A stretch of 8,251 nt of DNA from Sphingomonadales bacterium. GTDB taxonomy: Bacteria > Pseudomonadota > Alphaproteobacteria > Sphingomonadales > Sphingomonadaceae. The translations under genes were made by a program, and so were the position numbers. The stretch covers positions 1-8,251 of the forward strand of contig JAGWUU010000138.1 in NCBI GenBank assembly GCA_028868335.1. The letters run 5' to 3'. Below the pieces are notes generated by a model that saw only the letters and a list, made by a program, of their open reading frames with translations, was not told the DNA's origin and searched no databases. This document shows, in pieces, positions 1 to 6,010 of the stretch (positions within the stretch are counted from its first letter, which is position 1; the number at the start of each line of letters is the position of its first letter).

Positions 1-122
1 TTGGCCTTTTCCTCGTTACCGGCGTAGTTGGCGATTACGGTATGACCCTGTTTTTGCAGGCGCAGGCAGATCGCCTCGCCAATGCCCCTGGTGCCGCCGG
101 TTACGATCGCCACACGCGCCAT
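1..122 (-). CDS. phaB: Acetoacetyl-CoA reductase-like SDR, N-terminal 40 residues (partial)
   Basis: This is the 5' end of a short-chain dehydrogenase/reductase that continues past the left edge. The visible protein starts MARVAIVTGGTRGIGEAI, which contains the Rossmann NAD(P)-binding motif TGGxxGIG at residues 8-15 directly after the first beta strand. The later stretch VIANYAGNEEKA resembles the PhaB/PhbB branch (NADPH-dependent reduction of acetoacetyl-CoA to 3-hydroxybutyryl-CoA for polyhydroxyalkanoate synthesis) more than FabG, which usually has a longer lead-in before the TG motif. The start is set by an ATG at 122-120 with AAAGGA and GAAGG purine runs just upstream. An ATG 8 bases further upstream is out of frame. 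The catalytic Ser-Tyr-Lys residues lie outside the window, so the substrate call rests on N-terminal resemblance only. Another SDR (FabG-like) is the alternative. Confidence 0.75.
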   Translation of the reverse strand, partial: MARVAIVTGGTRGIGEAICLRLQKQGHTVIANYAGNEEKA

Positions 123-142
123 GCCTTCATCCTTTCCCGAAC

Positions 143-159
143 AACGGAGTGATTCCGTT
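143..159. repeat. Short inverted repeat in the phaB leader
   Basis: AACGGA (143-148) and TCCGTT (154-159) form a perfect 6-bp inverted repeat around a 5-base loop that contains part of a GATTC (GANTC) site. It lies about 20 bases upstream of the phaB start codon, between the likely promoter region and the ribosome binding site. It is not followed by a T run on either strand, so it is not a classical terminator. It could be a small operator or a leader hairpin. The rest of the 123-242 gap shows no further gene. Confidence 0.35.
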
Positions 160-242
160 ACGGTAAGCTTAGGCACCGCCCTGCGCTCGGGCAAGCGGGA
201 CGCATACGTAAATTGGTCGTAGGCCCAAAGTCGAGTGTCCGC

Positions 243-1001
243 TCAGAAGCGGAACTGCGTGCCGACGTAAACCGCCTGTGATTCCTGCTTGCCTTCGGTC
301 AACGGATCGATGCGATTGCGTTCGGAGGAATAGCGAACGCCCGCGGTGACGTTGAGGTTGCCGGTCACGCGGTAGCTGCCGCCCAGATCGACGGTCTGGT
401 CGCCCTGGCCTTCAAGGGTGCGCGGGCTGCGTCCGGCACGGGAACGCTCATCAAGTTCGATCCGCGGGCTGAACCGCGACGGATCGGATGGAGCGCCGGG
501 CGCCAGCGTATAGGCTGACAGGTTCGGCGCGTAGGATCTGCGGCTGTCACTCACCCCGCCCTGCGCAAGCGTCTTTCCGCTGCGCGTCACGCCAAGGCTG
601 TAGGCGGTCGGCGCGATCTTGATGCTGGACCCGTTGCCTGCCGACTGCACCGGACCACGCACCACGATCTCGCGAGTCGCTGGCGAGTTGAGCCGGACCG
701 CCACAGTCAGCGAGCGGTCCATCCGGCTGGGCATCGCGGCTGGCGTGAACTGGAAAGTCCGTCCCTTGGACAGCGCCCGGACCGTGATCGAGCGGGCAAG
801 GCGTGGATCAACCTCGGCCGGACGGAATCCGCCGGGCCGGGCGGGATCGCTGTCGATCAGCGGTTGCTGGTCAAACCGGCTGGACAGGGCAAGCACGGCG
901 CTGGGCAAGGCAAGCATGCCGACCGTGCCGGCCAGCAACACCGCCGCCGCGCCGTTGCGTCGTCCACCGGGTTGCACCGCCTGCGCCGTCACCTCGGCCA
1001 T
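243..1001 (-). CDS. Conserved hypothetical envelope protein, N-terminal anchor plus porin-like C-terminus
   Basis: Function not known. I choose the ATG at 1001-999 (252 aa), because the strong Shine-Dalgarno AAGGAGG (complement of 1015-1021) lies 13 bases upstream of it but only 1 base from the in-frame TTG at 1013, which is too close to be used. From the ATG, residues about 17-39 form one hydrophobic helix (signal anchor or uncleaved signal). A polar, Pro/Arg/Ser-rich middle follows, and the last 50 residues look like alternating beta strands (VDLGGSYRVTG, LNVTAGVRYSSE, AVYVGTQFRF). The chain ends in Phe after an aromatic/hydrophobic strand, as in outer-membrane beta-barrel proteins. It is too short for a porin, and three or so strands cannot make a barrel alone. 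From memory, similar proteins occur in sphingomonads. It is divergent to the DUF3576-leuS operon and on the same strand as phaB, 120 bp away. Confidence 0.8.
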   Translation of the reverse strand: MAEVTAQAVQPGGRRNGAAAVLLAGTVGMLALPSAVLALSSRFDQQPLIDSDPARPGGFRPAEVDPRLARSITVRALSKGRTFQFTPAAMPSRMDRSLTVAVRLNSPATREIVVRGPVQSAGNGSSIKIAPTAYSLGVTRSGKTLAQGGVSDSRRSYAPNLSAYTLAPGAPSDPSRFSPRIELDERSRAGRSPRTLEGQGDQTVDLGGSYRVTGNLNVTAGVRYSSERNRIDPLTEGKQESQAVYVGTQFRF

Positions 1002-1014
1002 CGCCTTGTCCAAA

Positions 1015-1021
1015 CCTCCTT
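1015..1021 (-). promoter_or_regulatory. Strong Shine-Dalgarno that decides the start of the 252-aa gene
   Basis: The minus strand reads AAGGAGG here, an almost full match to the 16S rRNA 3' end. The gap to the ATG at 1001 is 13 bases, longer than usual; the gap to the upstream in-frame TTG at 1013 is 1 base. ATG is therefore preferred. The long spacing and a hairpin immediately upstream (1028-1045) make initiation here unusual. Confidence 0.55.
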
Positions 1022-1027
1022 CGTGCG

Positions 1028-1045
1028 GCAGGCGACTCTGCCTGC
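1028..1045. repeat. Leader hairpin GCAGGC/GCCTGC next to the RBS
   Basis: GCAGGC (1028-1033) and GCCTGC (1040-1045) form a perfect 6-bp stem with a 6-base loop. A second possible stem, GGCGA (1031-1035) with TCGCC (1046-1050), overlaps it and cannot form at the same time. In the minus-strand transcript both lie 7 or more bases upstream of the AAGGAGG ribosome binding site of the 252-aa gene. There is no T run, so a terminator is unlikely. Confidence 0.4.
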
Positions 1046-1054
1046 TCGCCGTCG

Positions 1055-1083
1055 ATTTTCGCGCCGATTGCGCCGAATTCCAA
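1055..1083 (-). promoter_or_regulatory. Candidate sigma70-type promoter of the 252-aa envelope gene
   Basis: Reading the minus strand, TTGGAA (complement of 1078-1083, 4/6 to TTGACA) is followed after exactly 17 bases by GAAAAT (complement of 1055-1060, 4/6 to TATAAT). The transcript would start near 1048 and have a leader of about 45 bases before the ATG. One arm of a perfect 10-bp inverted repeat (1071-1080) covers the spacer and part of the -35 box, as expected for an operator. This is a pattern match only. Confidence 0.35.
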
Positions 1084-1116
1084 GCGCTAAGTGGGGATCA
1101 GCGGCTGAATTCGGCG
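1071..1116. repeat. Perfect 10-bp inverted repeat in the divergent intergenic region
   Basis: CGCCGAATTC (1071-1080) and GAATTCGGCG (1107-1116) are exact reverse complements, separated by 26 bases. Each arm contains an EcoRI site. The spacer holds the small palindrome AGCGCT at 1083-1088. A near-copy of the left-arm core (CGCCGATT, 1062-1069) precedes it. Two DNA half-sites about 36 bp apart centre to centre suit a dimeric or looping repressor. The left arm overlaps the predicted minus-strand promoter. Confidence 0.6.
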
Positions 1117-1151
1117 TGAACCGGGCCGGGATCATTCAGCGGGGGTTCACG
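1104..1151. repeat. Nested inverted repeats sharing the right arm
   Basis: Two more exact inverted repeats overlap the right arm of the 10-bp repeat: GCTGAAT (1104-1110) with ATTCAGC (1134-1140), and CGTGAACC (1115-1122) with GGTTCACG (1144-1151). Pairing of the shared bases with the 1071-1080 arm would compete with pairing to the downstream arms. No protein-coding ORF explains this structure. Confidence 0.5.
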
Positions 1152-1183
1152 GCTCGGGCCCGCATTAGCCGGGCAAAGCGGGC

Positions 1184-1211
1184 TTGCTGCCTTCGCCGCC
1201 TCGGTTATAGA
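1184..1211 (+). promoter_or_regulatory. Candidate promoter of the DUF3576-leuS-lptE-holA operon
   Basis: TTGCTG at 1184-1189 (in the context CTTGC, as often seen in alphaproteobacterial -35 elements) and TATAGA at 1206-1211 are 16 bases apart. This would start transcription at about 1218-1219. The -10 box sits in the loop of a short GCCTC/GAGGC inverted repeat (1198-1202 and 1210-1214). It is the only promoter-like element I see between the divergent genes on this strand. Confidence 0.35.
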
Positions 1212-1223
1212 GGCTGCGATGCG

Positions 1224-1242
1224 CGGGGGCGGCCTGCCCCCG
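1224..1242 (+). promoter_or_regulatory. Strong GC hairpin in the 5' leader of the DUF3576-leuS operon
   Basis: CGGGGGC (1224-1230) pairs with GCCCCCG (1236-1242) across a 5-base loop, a perfect all-GC 7-bp stem. It ends 34 bases before the ATG at 1277 and would lie at the very 5' end of the mRNA if the TATAGA box is used. No T run follows, so it is more likely an mRNA-stabilising or regulatory leader structure than a terminator. A 9-codon ORF (1219-1248) is embedded in it. Confidence 0.45.
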
Positions 1243-1276
1243 GCTTGAACGCCCATTCACAGGATCTGGAACGACG

Positions 1277-1738
1277 ATGACTGGCAGCACCCTTACCGGC
1301 CCCACCACCTTTACCCGACTGGGGCGCGCCGGACTTGTCGCCTTGACTGCGCTCGCGCTGGTCAGTTGCGGTCACAAGAGCCGTCCGAAGGCCGATCTTG
1401 CCGCGTCGAAAATCACCACCATCGGGGTGAACTCCTACCTGTGGCGCGCAAGCCTTGAAGCGCTGAGCTTCATGCCGCTGCTCCAGACCGACAGCAACGG
1501 CGGGGTAATCGTGACCGACTGGTACGCCAACCCCAACAACCCGAACGAGCGGATGAAGGTGACGGTCACGATCCTCGACCAGGATCTGCGCGCCGATGCG
1601 CTGCGCGTCGCCGCAAGCCGCCAGGTCAATCAGGCGGGCGTGTGGGTCGATGCGCCGGTTCAGGCTGCCACGATCCAGAAGCTGGAAGACGTTATCCTCA
1701 CCAAGGCCCGCGACCTGCGCCGCAACGGTGTCGGGTAA
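1277..1738 (+). CDS. DUF3576 family lipoprotein
   Basis: A 153-aa protein of the alphaproteobacterial DUF3576 family, recognised from the run NSYLWRASLEALSFMPL followed by GGVIVTDWY, PNER and KVTVTILDQDLRADALRV. The molecular function is unknown. Residues about 17-30 form a hydrophobic signal ending in the lipobox L28-V29-S30-C31, so the mature protein should begin with a lipidated Cys. The next residue is Gly rather than Asp, which favours outer-membrane targeting. The start is an ATG with GGAA (1268-1271) 5 bases upstream. It leads the operon and lies 64 bp before leuS; this pairing is a recurrent gene order in alphaproteobacteria. Co-transcription with lptE suggests, but does not prove, a role at the outer membrane. 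Confidence 0.88.
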   Translation: MTGSTLTGPTTFTRLGRAGLVALTALALVSCGHKSRPKADLAASKITTIGVNSYLWRASLEALSFMPLLQTDSNGGVIVTDWYANPNNPNERMKVTVTILDQDLRADALRVAASRQVNQAGVWVDAPVQAATIQKLEDVILTKARDLRRNGVG

Positions 1739-1802
1739 GGGACGACAGGCTGACCACCAATAGCGGCTTGCGCAGGAAAGCCGAGAAACTAAAGGGACCG
1801 GC

Positions 1803-4382
1803 ATGACCGATAGTCCTGCCGAACCCGTCCGTTTCGATCCCGCCACCGCCGATCCGCGCTGGCAGGCGGTGTGGGACGAGCGCCAATCGTTCCGCGCCGA
1901 TGACGCCAGCGCCAAGCCGCGCAGCTACGTGCTGGAAATGTTCCCCTACCCTTCGGGGCGGATCCACATCGGCCACGTCCGCAACTACACGATGGGTGAC
2001 GTGCTCGCCCGCTACAAGCGGATGAAGGGCTTTGAGGTGTTGCACCCGATGGGCTGGGACGCCTTCGGGATGCCGGCCGAAAACGCCGCGATGGAAAAGG
2101 GCGTCCACCCGGGCGGCTGGACCCGGCAGAACATCGCGACGATGAAGGCGCAGCTCAAACGGCTCGGCTTCGCGCTCGACTGGAGCCGCGAACTGGCGAC
2201 CTGCGAGCCAGACTACTACGGCCACGAGCAGGCGCTGTTCCTCGACCTTTACGAGGCTGGGCTGGTGTACCGCAAGGAATCGGCGGTCAACTGGGACCCG
2301 GTCGACATGACCGTGCTGGCCAACGAGCAGGTGATCGACGGGCGCGGCTGGCGCTCGGGCGCGCTGGTCGAAAAGCGCAAGCTCAGCCAGTGGTTCCTCA
2401 AGATCACCGAGTTTGCCGAGGAACTGCTCGACGGGCTGGGCGATCTCAAGGATTGGCCGGAAAAGGTCCGGCTGATGCAGGAAAACTGGATCGGCAAGAG
2501 CCAGGGGCTCGAGTTTTCGTTCAAGGTGCTGCCCTCCGCGCAGGGCGAGGACGATGCGATAACGGCGATCGATCCTGCGGTCCGCGCTTCGGTGTCGGTC
2601 TTCACCACCCGGCCCGACACGATATTCGGCGCCAGCTTCGTTGCGATCGCCGCCGATCATCCGCTTGCCCAGGGCCTTGCCGCCAACAATCCCGAGGTAG
2701 CCGCGTTCATCGATCTGTGCCGCAAGGGCGGGACCACAGCGGCGGAGATCGAGACGCAGGAGAAGCTTGGCTACGATACCGGGCTCATTCTTGCCCATCC
2801 CTTCGAGGACCGGCACCTGCCGCTCTACATCGCCAATTTCGTGCTGATGGACTACGGCACCGGCGCGGTGTTCGGCTGCCCGGCGCACGACCAGCGCGAC
2901 CTCGATTTCGCGCGCAAGTACGGCCTGCCAGTCACCCGCGTCATCGCCGAGGGCTTTGACACCGATCCGGTGTTCACCGGCAACGAAGCCTATACCGGGC
3001 CGGGCATGCTTGTGAACTCGGACTTCCTCGACGGCCTTGAGGCGGAGACCGCCAAGACTGAGGTCATCGCCCGCGCCGAAGCCGGCGGTTGGGGAACCGG
3101 AACGACCGTATGGCGCCTGCGCGACTGGGGCGTCAGCCGCCAGCGCTATTGGGGGACGCCGATCCCCTTCATCCACTGCGATGCCTGCGGCGTGGTCCCG
3201 GTGCCCAAGGCGCAGCTCCCGGTGGTGCTGCCCGAGGACGTCGACTTCAAGACCCCGGGAAACCCGCTTGACCGGCACCCGACCTGGAAACACGTCGACT
3301 GCCCGACCTGCGGCAAACCCGCTAGGCGCGAAACCGACACGCTCGACACCTTCGTCGATTCGTCGTGGTATTTCCTGCGCTTCGCCAGCCAGCCGGCCGA
3401 CAAGCCGTTCGACCCCCAGGTCGTCGCGCAGTGGCTACCGGTCGAACAGTACATCGGCGGGATCGAGCACGCGATCCTTCACCTGCTCTACGCCCGGTTC
3501 TGGACCCGCGCGCTGGCGCACATCGGCCTGATCGGCGTGCAGGAGCCGTTCGCCAGCCTGTTCACGCAGGGGATGGTGACGCACGAGACCTATTCTCGCC
3601 ATGAGGATGGCCGCGACGTTTACTTTGGTCCCGATGAGGTTCTGCGCGGGGCAGACAGCGCAACGCTCGAGGCCGATGGCCAGCCGGTCGAAATCGGCCG
3701 CGTCATCAAGATGTCCAAGAGCAAGAAGAACGTCGTCGATCCCGACGACATCATCGCCCAGTACGGCGCCGATGCGGTGCGCTGGTTCATGCTCTCCGAC
3801 AGCCCGCCCGAGCGTGACCTGCCGTGGTCCGAGGCCGGAATCGAGGGTTGCGCGCGGTTCGTCCAACGGCTGTGGCGGCTGTTCGGGCAGTTCGACGCGG
3901 CGGCGACCGGCGAGGACAAGGCGCTCGACCGCAAGCGCGACCAGACCGTCGCGGCGGTGGCGCAGGACATTGAATCGCTCGGCTTCAACAAGGCGGTCGC
4001 GCGGATCTATGAACTGACCAGCGCGACCGAGAAGGCCGCGCCCTCGGCCAGCCGCTCTGCCGCGATCCGTACGCTGTTACTGCTTGCCGCGCCCATGATG
4101 CCGCACCTGGCGGAACAGGCATGGTCGCAGATAGGTGAGGGCATCGTCGCCGATGCCGCCTGGCCCCCGGTCGATCCTGCGCTGTTGATCGAGGACGAAG
4201 TGACCATCGCGGTGCAGGTCCTGGGCAAGCTGCGCGACACCATCACCGTCGCCAAGGGTCTGCCGCGCGAGGAGGTCGAGGCGCTTGCCCTCGCGTCCGA
4301 CAAGGTGCAGCGTGCATTGGATGGCAAGGCCGTGAAGAAGGTGATCGTGGTGCCTGACCGATTGGTGAACCTGGTGGCATGA
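1803..4382 (+). CDS. leuS: Leucyl-tRNA synthetase
   Basis: An 859-aa class Ia aminoacyl-tRNA synthetase that charges tRNA-Leu with leucine in the cytoplasm. The length is normal for bacterial LeuRS. Visible landmarks in order: PYPSGRIHIGH with the HIGH motif at 55-58; the CP1 editing domain at about 220-420, with the Thr-rich TTRPDT (268-273) and the GTGAVFGCPAHDQRD block (352-366) that hydrolyses mischarged amino acids; DWGVSRQRYWG at the return to the catalytic core; a zinc-ribbon-like insert with Cys459, Cys462, Cys500 and Cys503; and KMSKS at 636-640. The anticodon-binding and C-terminal tRNA-contact domains follow. AAAGGGA (1791-1797), 5 bases before the ATG, fixes the start. The stop overlaps the lptE start in ATGA. 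No missing key residue was noticed. Confidence 0.98.
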   Translation: MTDSPAEPVRFDPATADPRWQAVWDERQSFRADDASAKPRSYVLEMFPYPSGRIHIGHVRNYTMGDVLARYKRMKGFEVLHPMGWDAFGMPAENAAMEKGVHPGGWTRQNIATMKAQLKRLGFALDWSRELATCEPDYYGHEQALFLDLYEAGLVYRKESAVNWDPVDMTVLANEQVIDGRGWRSGALVEKRKLSQWFLKITEFAEELLDGLGDLKDWPEKVRLMQENWIGKSQGLEFSFKVLPSAQGEDDAITAIDPAVRASVSVFTTRPDTIFGASFVAIAADHPLAQGLAANNPEVAAFIDLCRKGGTTAAEIETQEKLGYDTGLILAHPFEDRHLPLYIANFVLMDYGTGAVFGCPAHDQRDLDFARKYGLPVTRVIAEGFDTDPVFTGNEAYTGPGMLVNSDFLDGLEAETAKTEVIARAEAGGWGTGTTVWRLRDWGVSRQRYWGTPIPFIHCDACGVVPVPKAQLPVVLPEDVDFKTPGNPLDRHPTWKHVDCPTCGKPARRETDTLDTFVDSSWYFLRFASQPADKPFDPQVVAQWLPVEQYIGGIEHAILHLLYARFWTRALAHIGLIGVQEPFASLFTQGMVTHETYSRHEDGRDVYFGPDEVLRGADSATLEADGQPVEIGRVIKMSKSKKNVVDPDDIIAQYGADAVRWFMLSDSPPERDLPWSEAGIEGCARFVQRLWRLFGQFDAAATGEDKALDRKRDQTVAAVAQDIESLGFNKAVARIYELTSATEKAAPSASRSAAIRTLLLLAAPMMPHLAEQAWSQIGEGIVADAAWPPVDPALLIEDEVTIAVQVLGKLRDTITVAKGLPREEVEALALASDKVQRALDGKAVKKVIVVPDRLVNLVA

Positions 4383-4873
4383 AACGCGCCGCCGTCCTGC
4401 TCCTGCCTCTGACACTGGCCGCCTGCGGACTGAAGCCGATGTATGCTGGCGGTGGCAACGGCGCGGTGGCGCAGGGGCTCGCTGGTATCGAGGTATCGCC
4501 GATCGAGGGCAAGGCCGGATGGCTGATGCGCAACGCGCTGGTTGACCGGCTGCTGAGTACGGGCGCGGCGCGCTACCGGCTCGACGTGCGGCTCGACGAC
4601 AAGCTTGAGGGGCTGGGCGTCCTTTCCAACGACACTGTCACGCGCGAACGGCGCACTTTGCGCGCGCGTTACCAATTGGTCGATCTCGGCAGCAACCGGA
4701 TCGTGCTAGATGCCACCGCCGGTTCCGACGCAGGTATCGACGTGGTCAGCTCGGAATATGCGACGATCGCGGCGGAACAGACCGCGCTGGAAAATCTGTC
4801 GAAGGAAGTGGCCGATCGCATCGTCACACGCATCTCGCTCCAGTTGCGTGGATCGGGCGCCGCAGCAAAGTGA
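4379..4873 (+). CDS. lptE: LPS-assembly lipoprotein LptE
   Basis: A 164-aa outer-membrane lipoprotein that plugs the LptD barrel and helps place lipopolysaccharide in the outer leaflet. The signal peptide is short and ends in the lipobox L13-A14-A15-C16, followed by GLKPMY, the usual start of mature alphaproteobacterial LptE (CGxxPxY). The C-terminal part SEYATIAAEQTALENLSKEV and the DRI motif after it are also typical of the family. Length is normal. The ATG overlaps the leuS stop (ATGA), and its own TGA overlaps the GTG of holA (GTGA), so translation is probably coupled on both sides. No separate ribosome binding site is needed or obvious. The leuS-lptE-holA order is recurrent in alphaproteobacteria and supports the call. 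Confidence 0.93.
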   Translation: MKRAAVLLLPLTLAACGLKPMYAGGGNGAVAQGLAGIEVSPIEGKAGWLMRNALVDRLLSTGAARYRLDVRLDDKLEGLGVLSNDTVTRERRTLRARYQLVDLGSNRIVLDATAGSDAGIDVVSSEYATIAAEQTALENLSKEVADRIVTRISLQLRGSGAAAK

Positions 4874-5922
4874 AGGCGAGCCAGAAGGACTTCAAGGGCA
4901 TGGCGCCGCGCGCCGGGCGCGAGGCAAAGGTCTTCTTCTTCTGTGGCCCTGATGAGGCTGGCGCGCAGGACGCAGCCGAACTGATCGTGGACTACTTGCC
5001 CGAAGCCGGTGAGCGGGTGGAGTTGAGCGGCGCGGATCTGCGCCGCGATCCGGTGTTGTTGGGCGACGAGGCCCGCTCGACATCGCTGTTCGGCGATGCC
5101 CGCCACATCTGGGTGCGGGCCAGCGGCGACGAGGTTCATGATGCGGTTGAAAACCTGCTTGGCGGCGAGGCCGAAGCCTGCCCTGTGCTGATCATCGCCA
5201 GTTCGGCTACCGACAAGTCGCGTACCGCGAAGCTGCTTGCGGGCCGCCCCGACGCACTGGTGGCGATGTTCTATCCACCGGACCTGCGCGCCATGACGGG
5301 GACCGTGCGCGACATGGCCGATGCCGCCGGGGTGCGCTTGTCAGGCGACATGGCCGAACGGATCGCCCGCGCCGCCGCGCTCGACAGCCGCCTGGCGCTG
5401 TCCGAAGTGACCAAGCTGGCACTTTACCTCGACGCCGGGCCGGAAGCGCCGCGCACAGCCGATCATGCCGCACTCGACGCGATCGGTGCCCGCACTGATG
5501 ACGATGGCTTCATGTCGCTTGTGAATGCGGTGCTATCTGGCGAAACCGGCAAGCTTCCGGGCGAATTGCACCGGATGCACGAATTGGGGCTCAATCCGGT
5601 AGGGCTGCTGCTCGCCTTCGAGCGGCGCGCGACCCAGCTCGTTCAGCTTGCCGGGAAGCTCGGCCCGCGTGGCAACCCTGTCGATCTCGTCGAAAGCGAG
5701 GCGGCGGCGCGACGCGTGTTCTGGAAGGACAAGCGCGATCTCATCGCCCAGCTCAAGGCCTGGCGCGGCCGCAAGCTGGCGCGCCTGGTGGATCGCCTGG
5801 TTGACCTTCATCGCCAGTTGCTGACCAATAGCCAGAACGCAGAACTCCTGCTCGCCCAGGGACTTGCCGACATCGCTCGCGCGGCAGCGCCTCGCCCCGC
5901 CGGTTCCGAACGGCGCGGCTGA
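4870..5922 (+). CDS. holA: DNA polymerase III delta subunit
   Basis: A 350-aa clamp-loader subunit that opens and loads the beta sliding clamp as part of the DnaX complex. The length fits HolA (about 340 aa). The N-terminal region VFFFCGPDEAGAQDAAELIV matches the first strand and helix of the delta AAA-like domain, which lacks a true Walker A lysine motif, as is normal for delta. FGDARHIWVRASGDE and the following LIIASSATDKSRTAKLL are further family-like blocks. The C-terminal half (NPVGLLLAFERRATQL, then FWKDKRDLIAQLKAWRGRKL) is the helical collar domain. The GTG start forms a GTGA overlap with the lptE stop. An in-frame ATG at 4900 would lose 10 residues that are usual in alphaproteobacterial HolA, so GTG is preferred. 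This appears to be the last gene of the operon. Confidence 0.93.
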   Translation: MKASQKDFKGMAPRAGREAKVFFFCGPDEAGAQDAAELIVDYLPEAGERVELSGADLRRDPVLLGDEARSTSLFGDARHIWVRASGDEVHDAVENLLGGEAEACPVLIIASSATDKSRTAKLLAGRPDALVAMFYPPDLRAMTGTVRDMADAAGVRLSGDMAERIARAAALDSRLALSEVTKLALYLDAGPEAPRTADHAALDAIGARTDDDGFMSLVNAVLSGETGKLPGELHRMHELGLNPVGLLLAFERRATQLVQLAGKLGPRGNPVDLVESEAAARRVFWKDKRDLIAQLKAWRGRKLARLVDRLVDLHRQLLTNSQNAELLLAQGLADIARAAAPRPAGSERRG

Positions 5923-5931
5923 GCTGGCCGC
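5898..5931 (+). terminator. Two hairpins at the holA stop codon, possible factor-dependent end of the operon
   Basis: CGCCG (5898-5902) can pair with CGGCG (5911-5915), and GCGGC (5915-5919) with GCCGC (5927-5931), with the TGA stop of holA in the second loop. The two stems share base 5915 and would stack next to each other. There is no T run downstream, so an intrinsic terminator is not supported. The structures may slow polymerase or ribosomes or protect the 3' end. The rest of the 88-bp gap to the sugar transferase shows no convincing promoter. Confidence 0.25.
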
Positions 5932-6010
5932 ACCAACTTCGCGATTGCGTCTATTCTCCAATCGGATAGGCAAGACCGCCCACGCCGATGAATCGGGCGA
6001 GGAAGTTGGG

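Noticed and set aside
1157..1186. GC-rich hairpin options (GCCCG with CGGGC, GCCCGC with GCGGGC)
   Set aside because: Short stems that compete with each other, no T run, and no gene ending nearby that would need a terminator.
619..1280. Several plus-strand open frames across the envelope gene and divergent region
   Set aside because: Antisense shadows of the 252-aa gene, rich in Arg/Pro/Ala; no ribosome binding site or family feature.
1698..3293. Long open frame (531 aa) on the minus strand opposite DUF3576 and leuS
   Set aside because: It is antisense to a clear leuS gene with all family motifs; in high-GC DNA the antisense frame is often open. The translation is rich in Arg/Gly/Ala/His and shows no domain.
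5864..6010. In-frame 49-residue N-terminal extension of the sugar transferase from a TTG
   Set aside because: It overlaps the end of holA, has no Shine-Dalgarno and low-complexity composition, whereas ATG 6011 has GAGGAAG at a normal distance.
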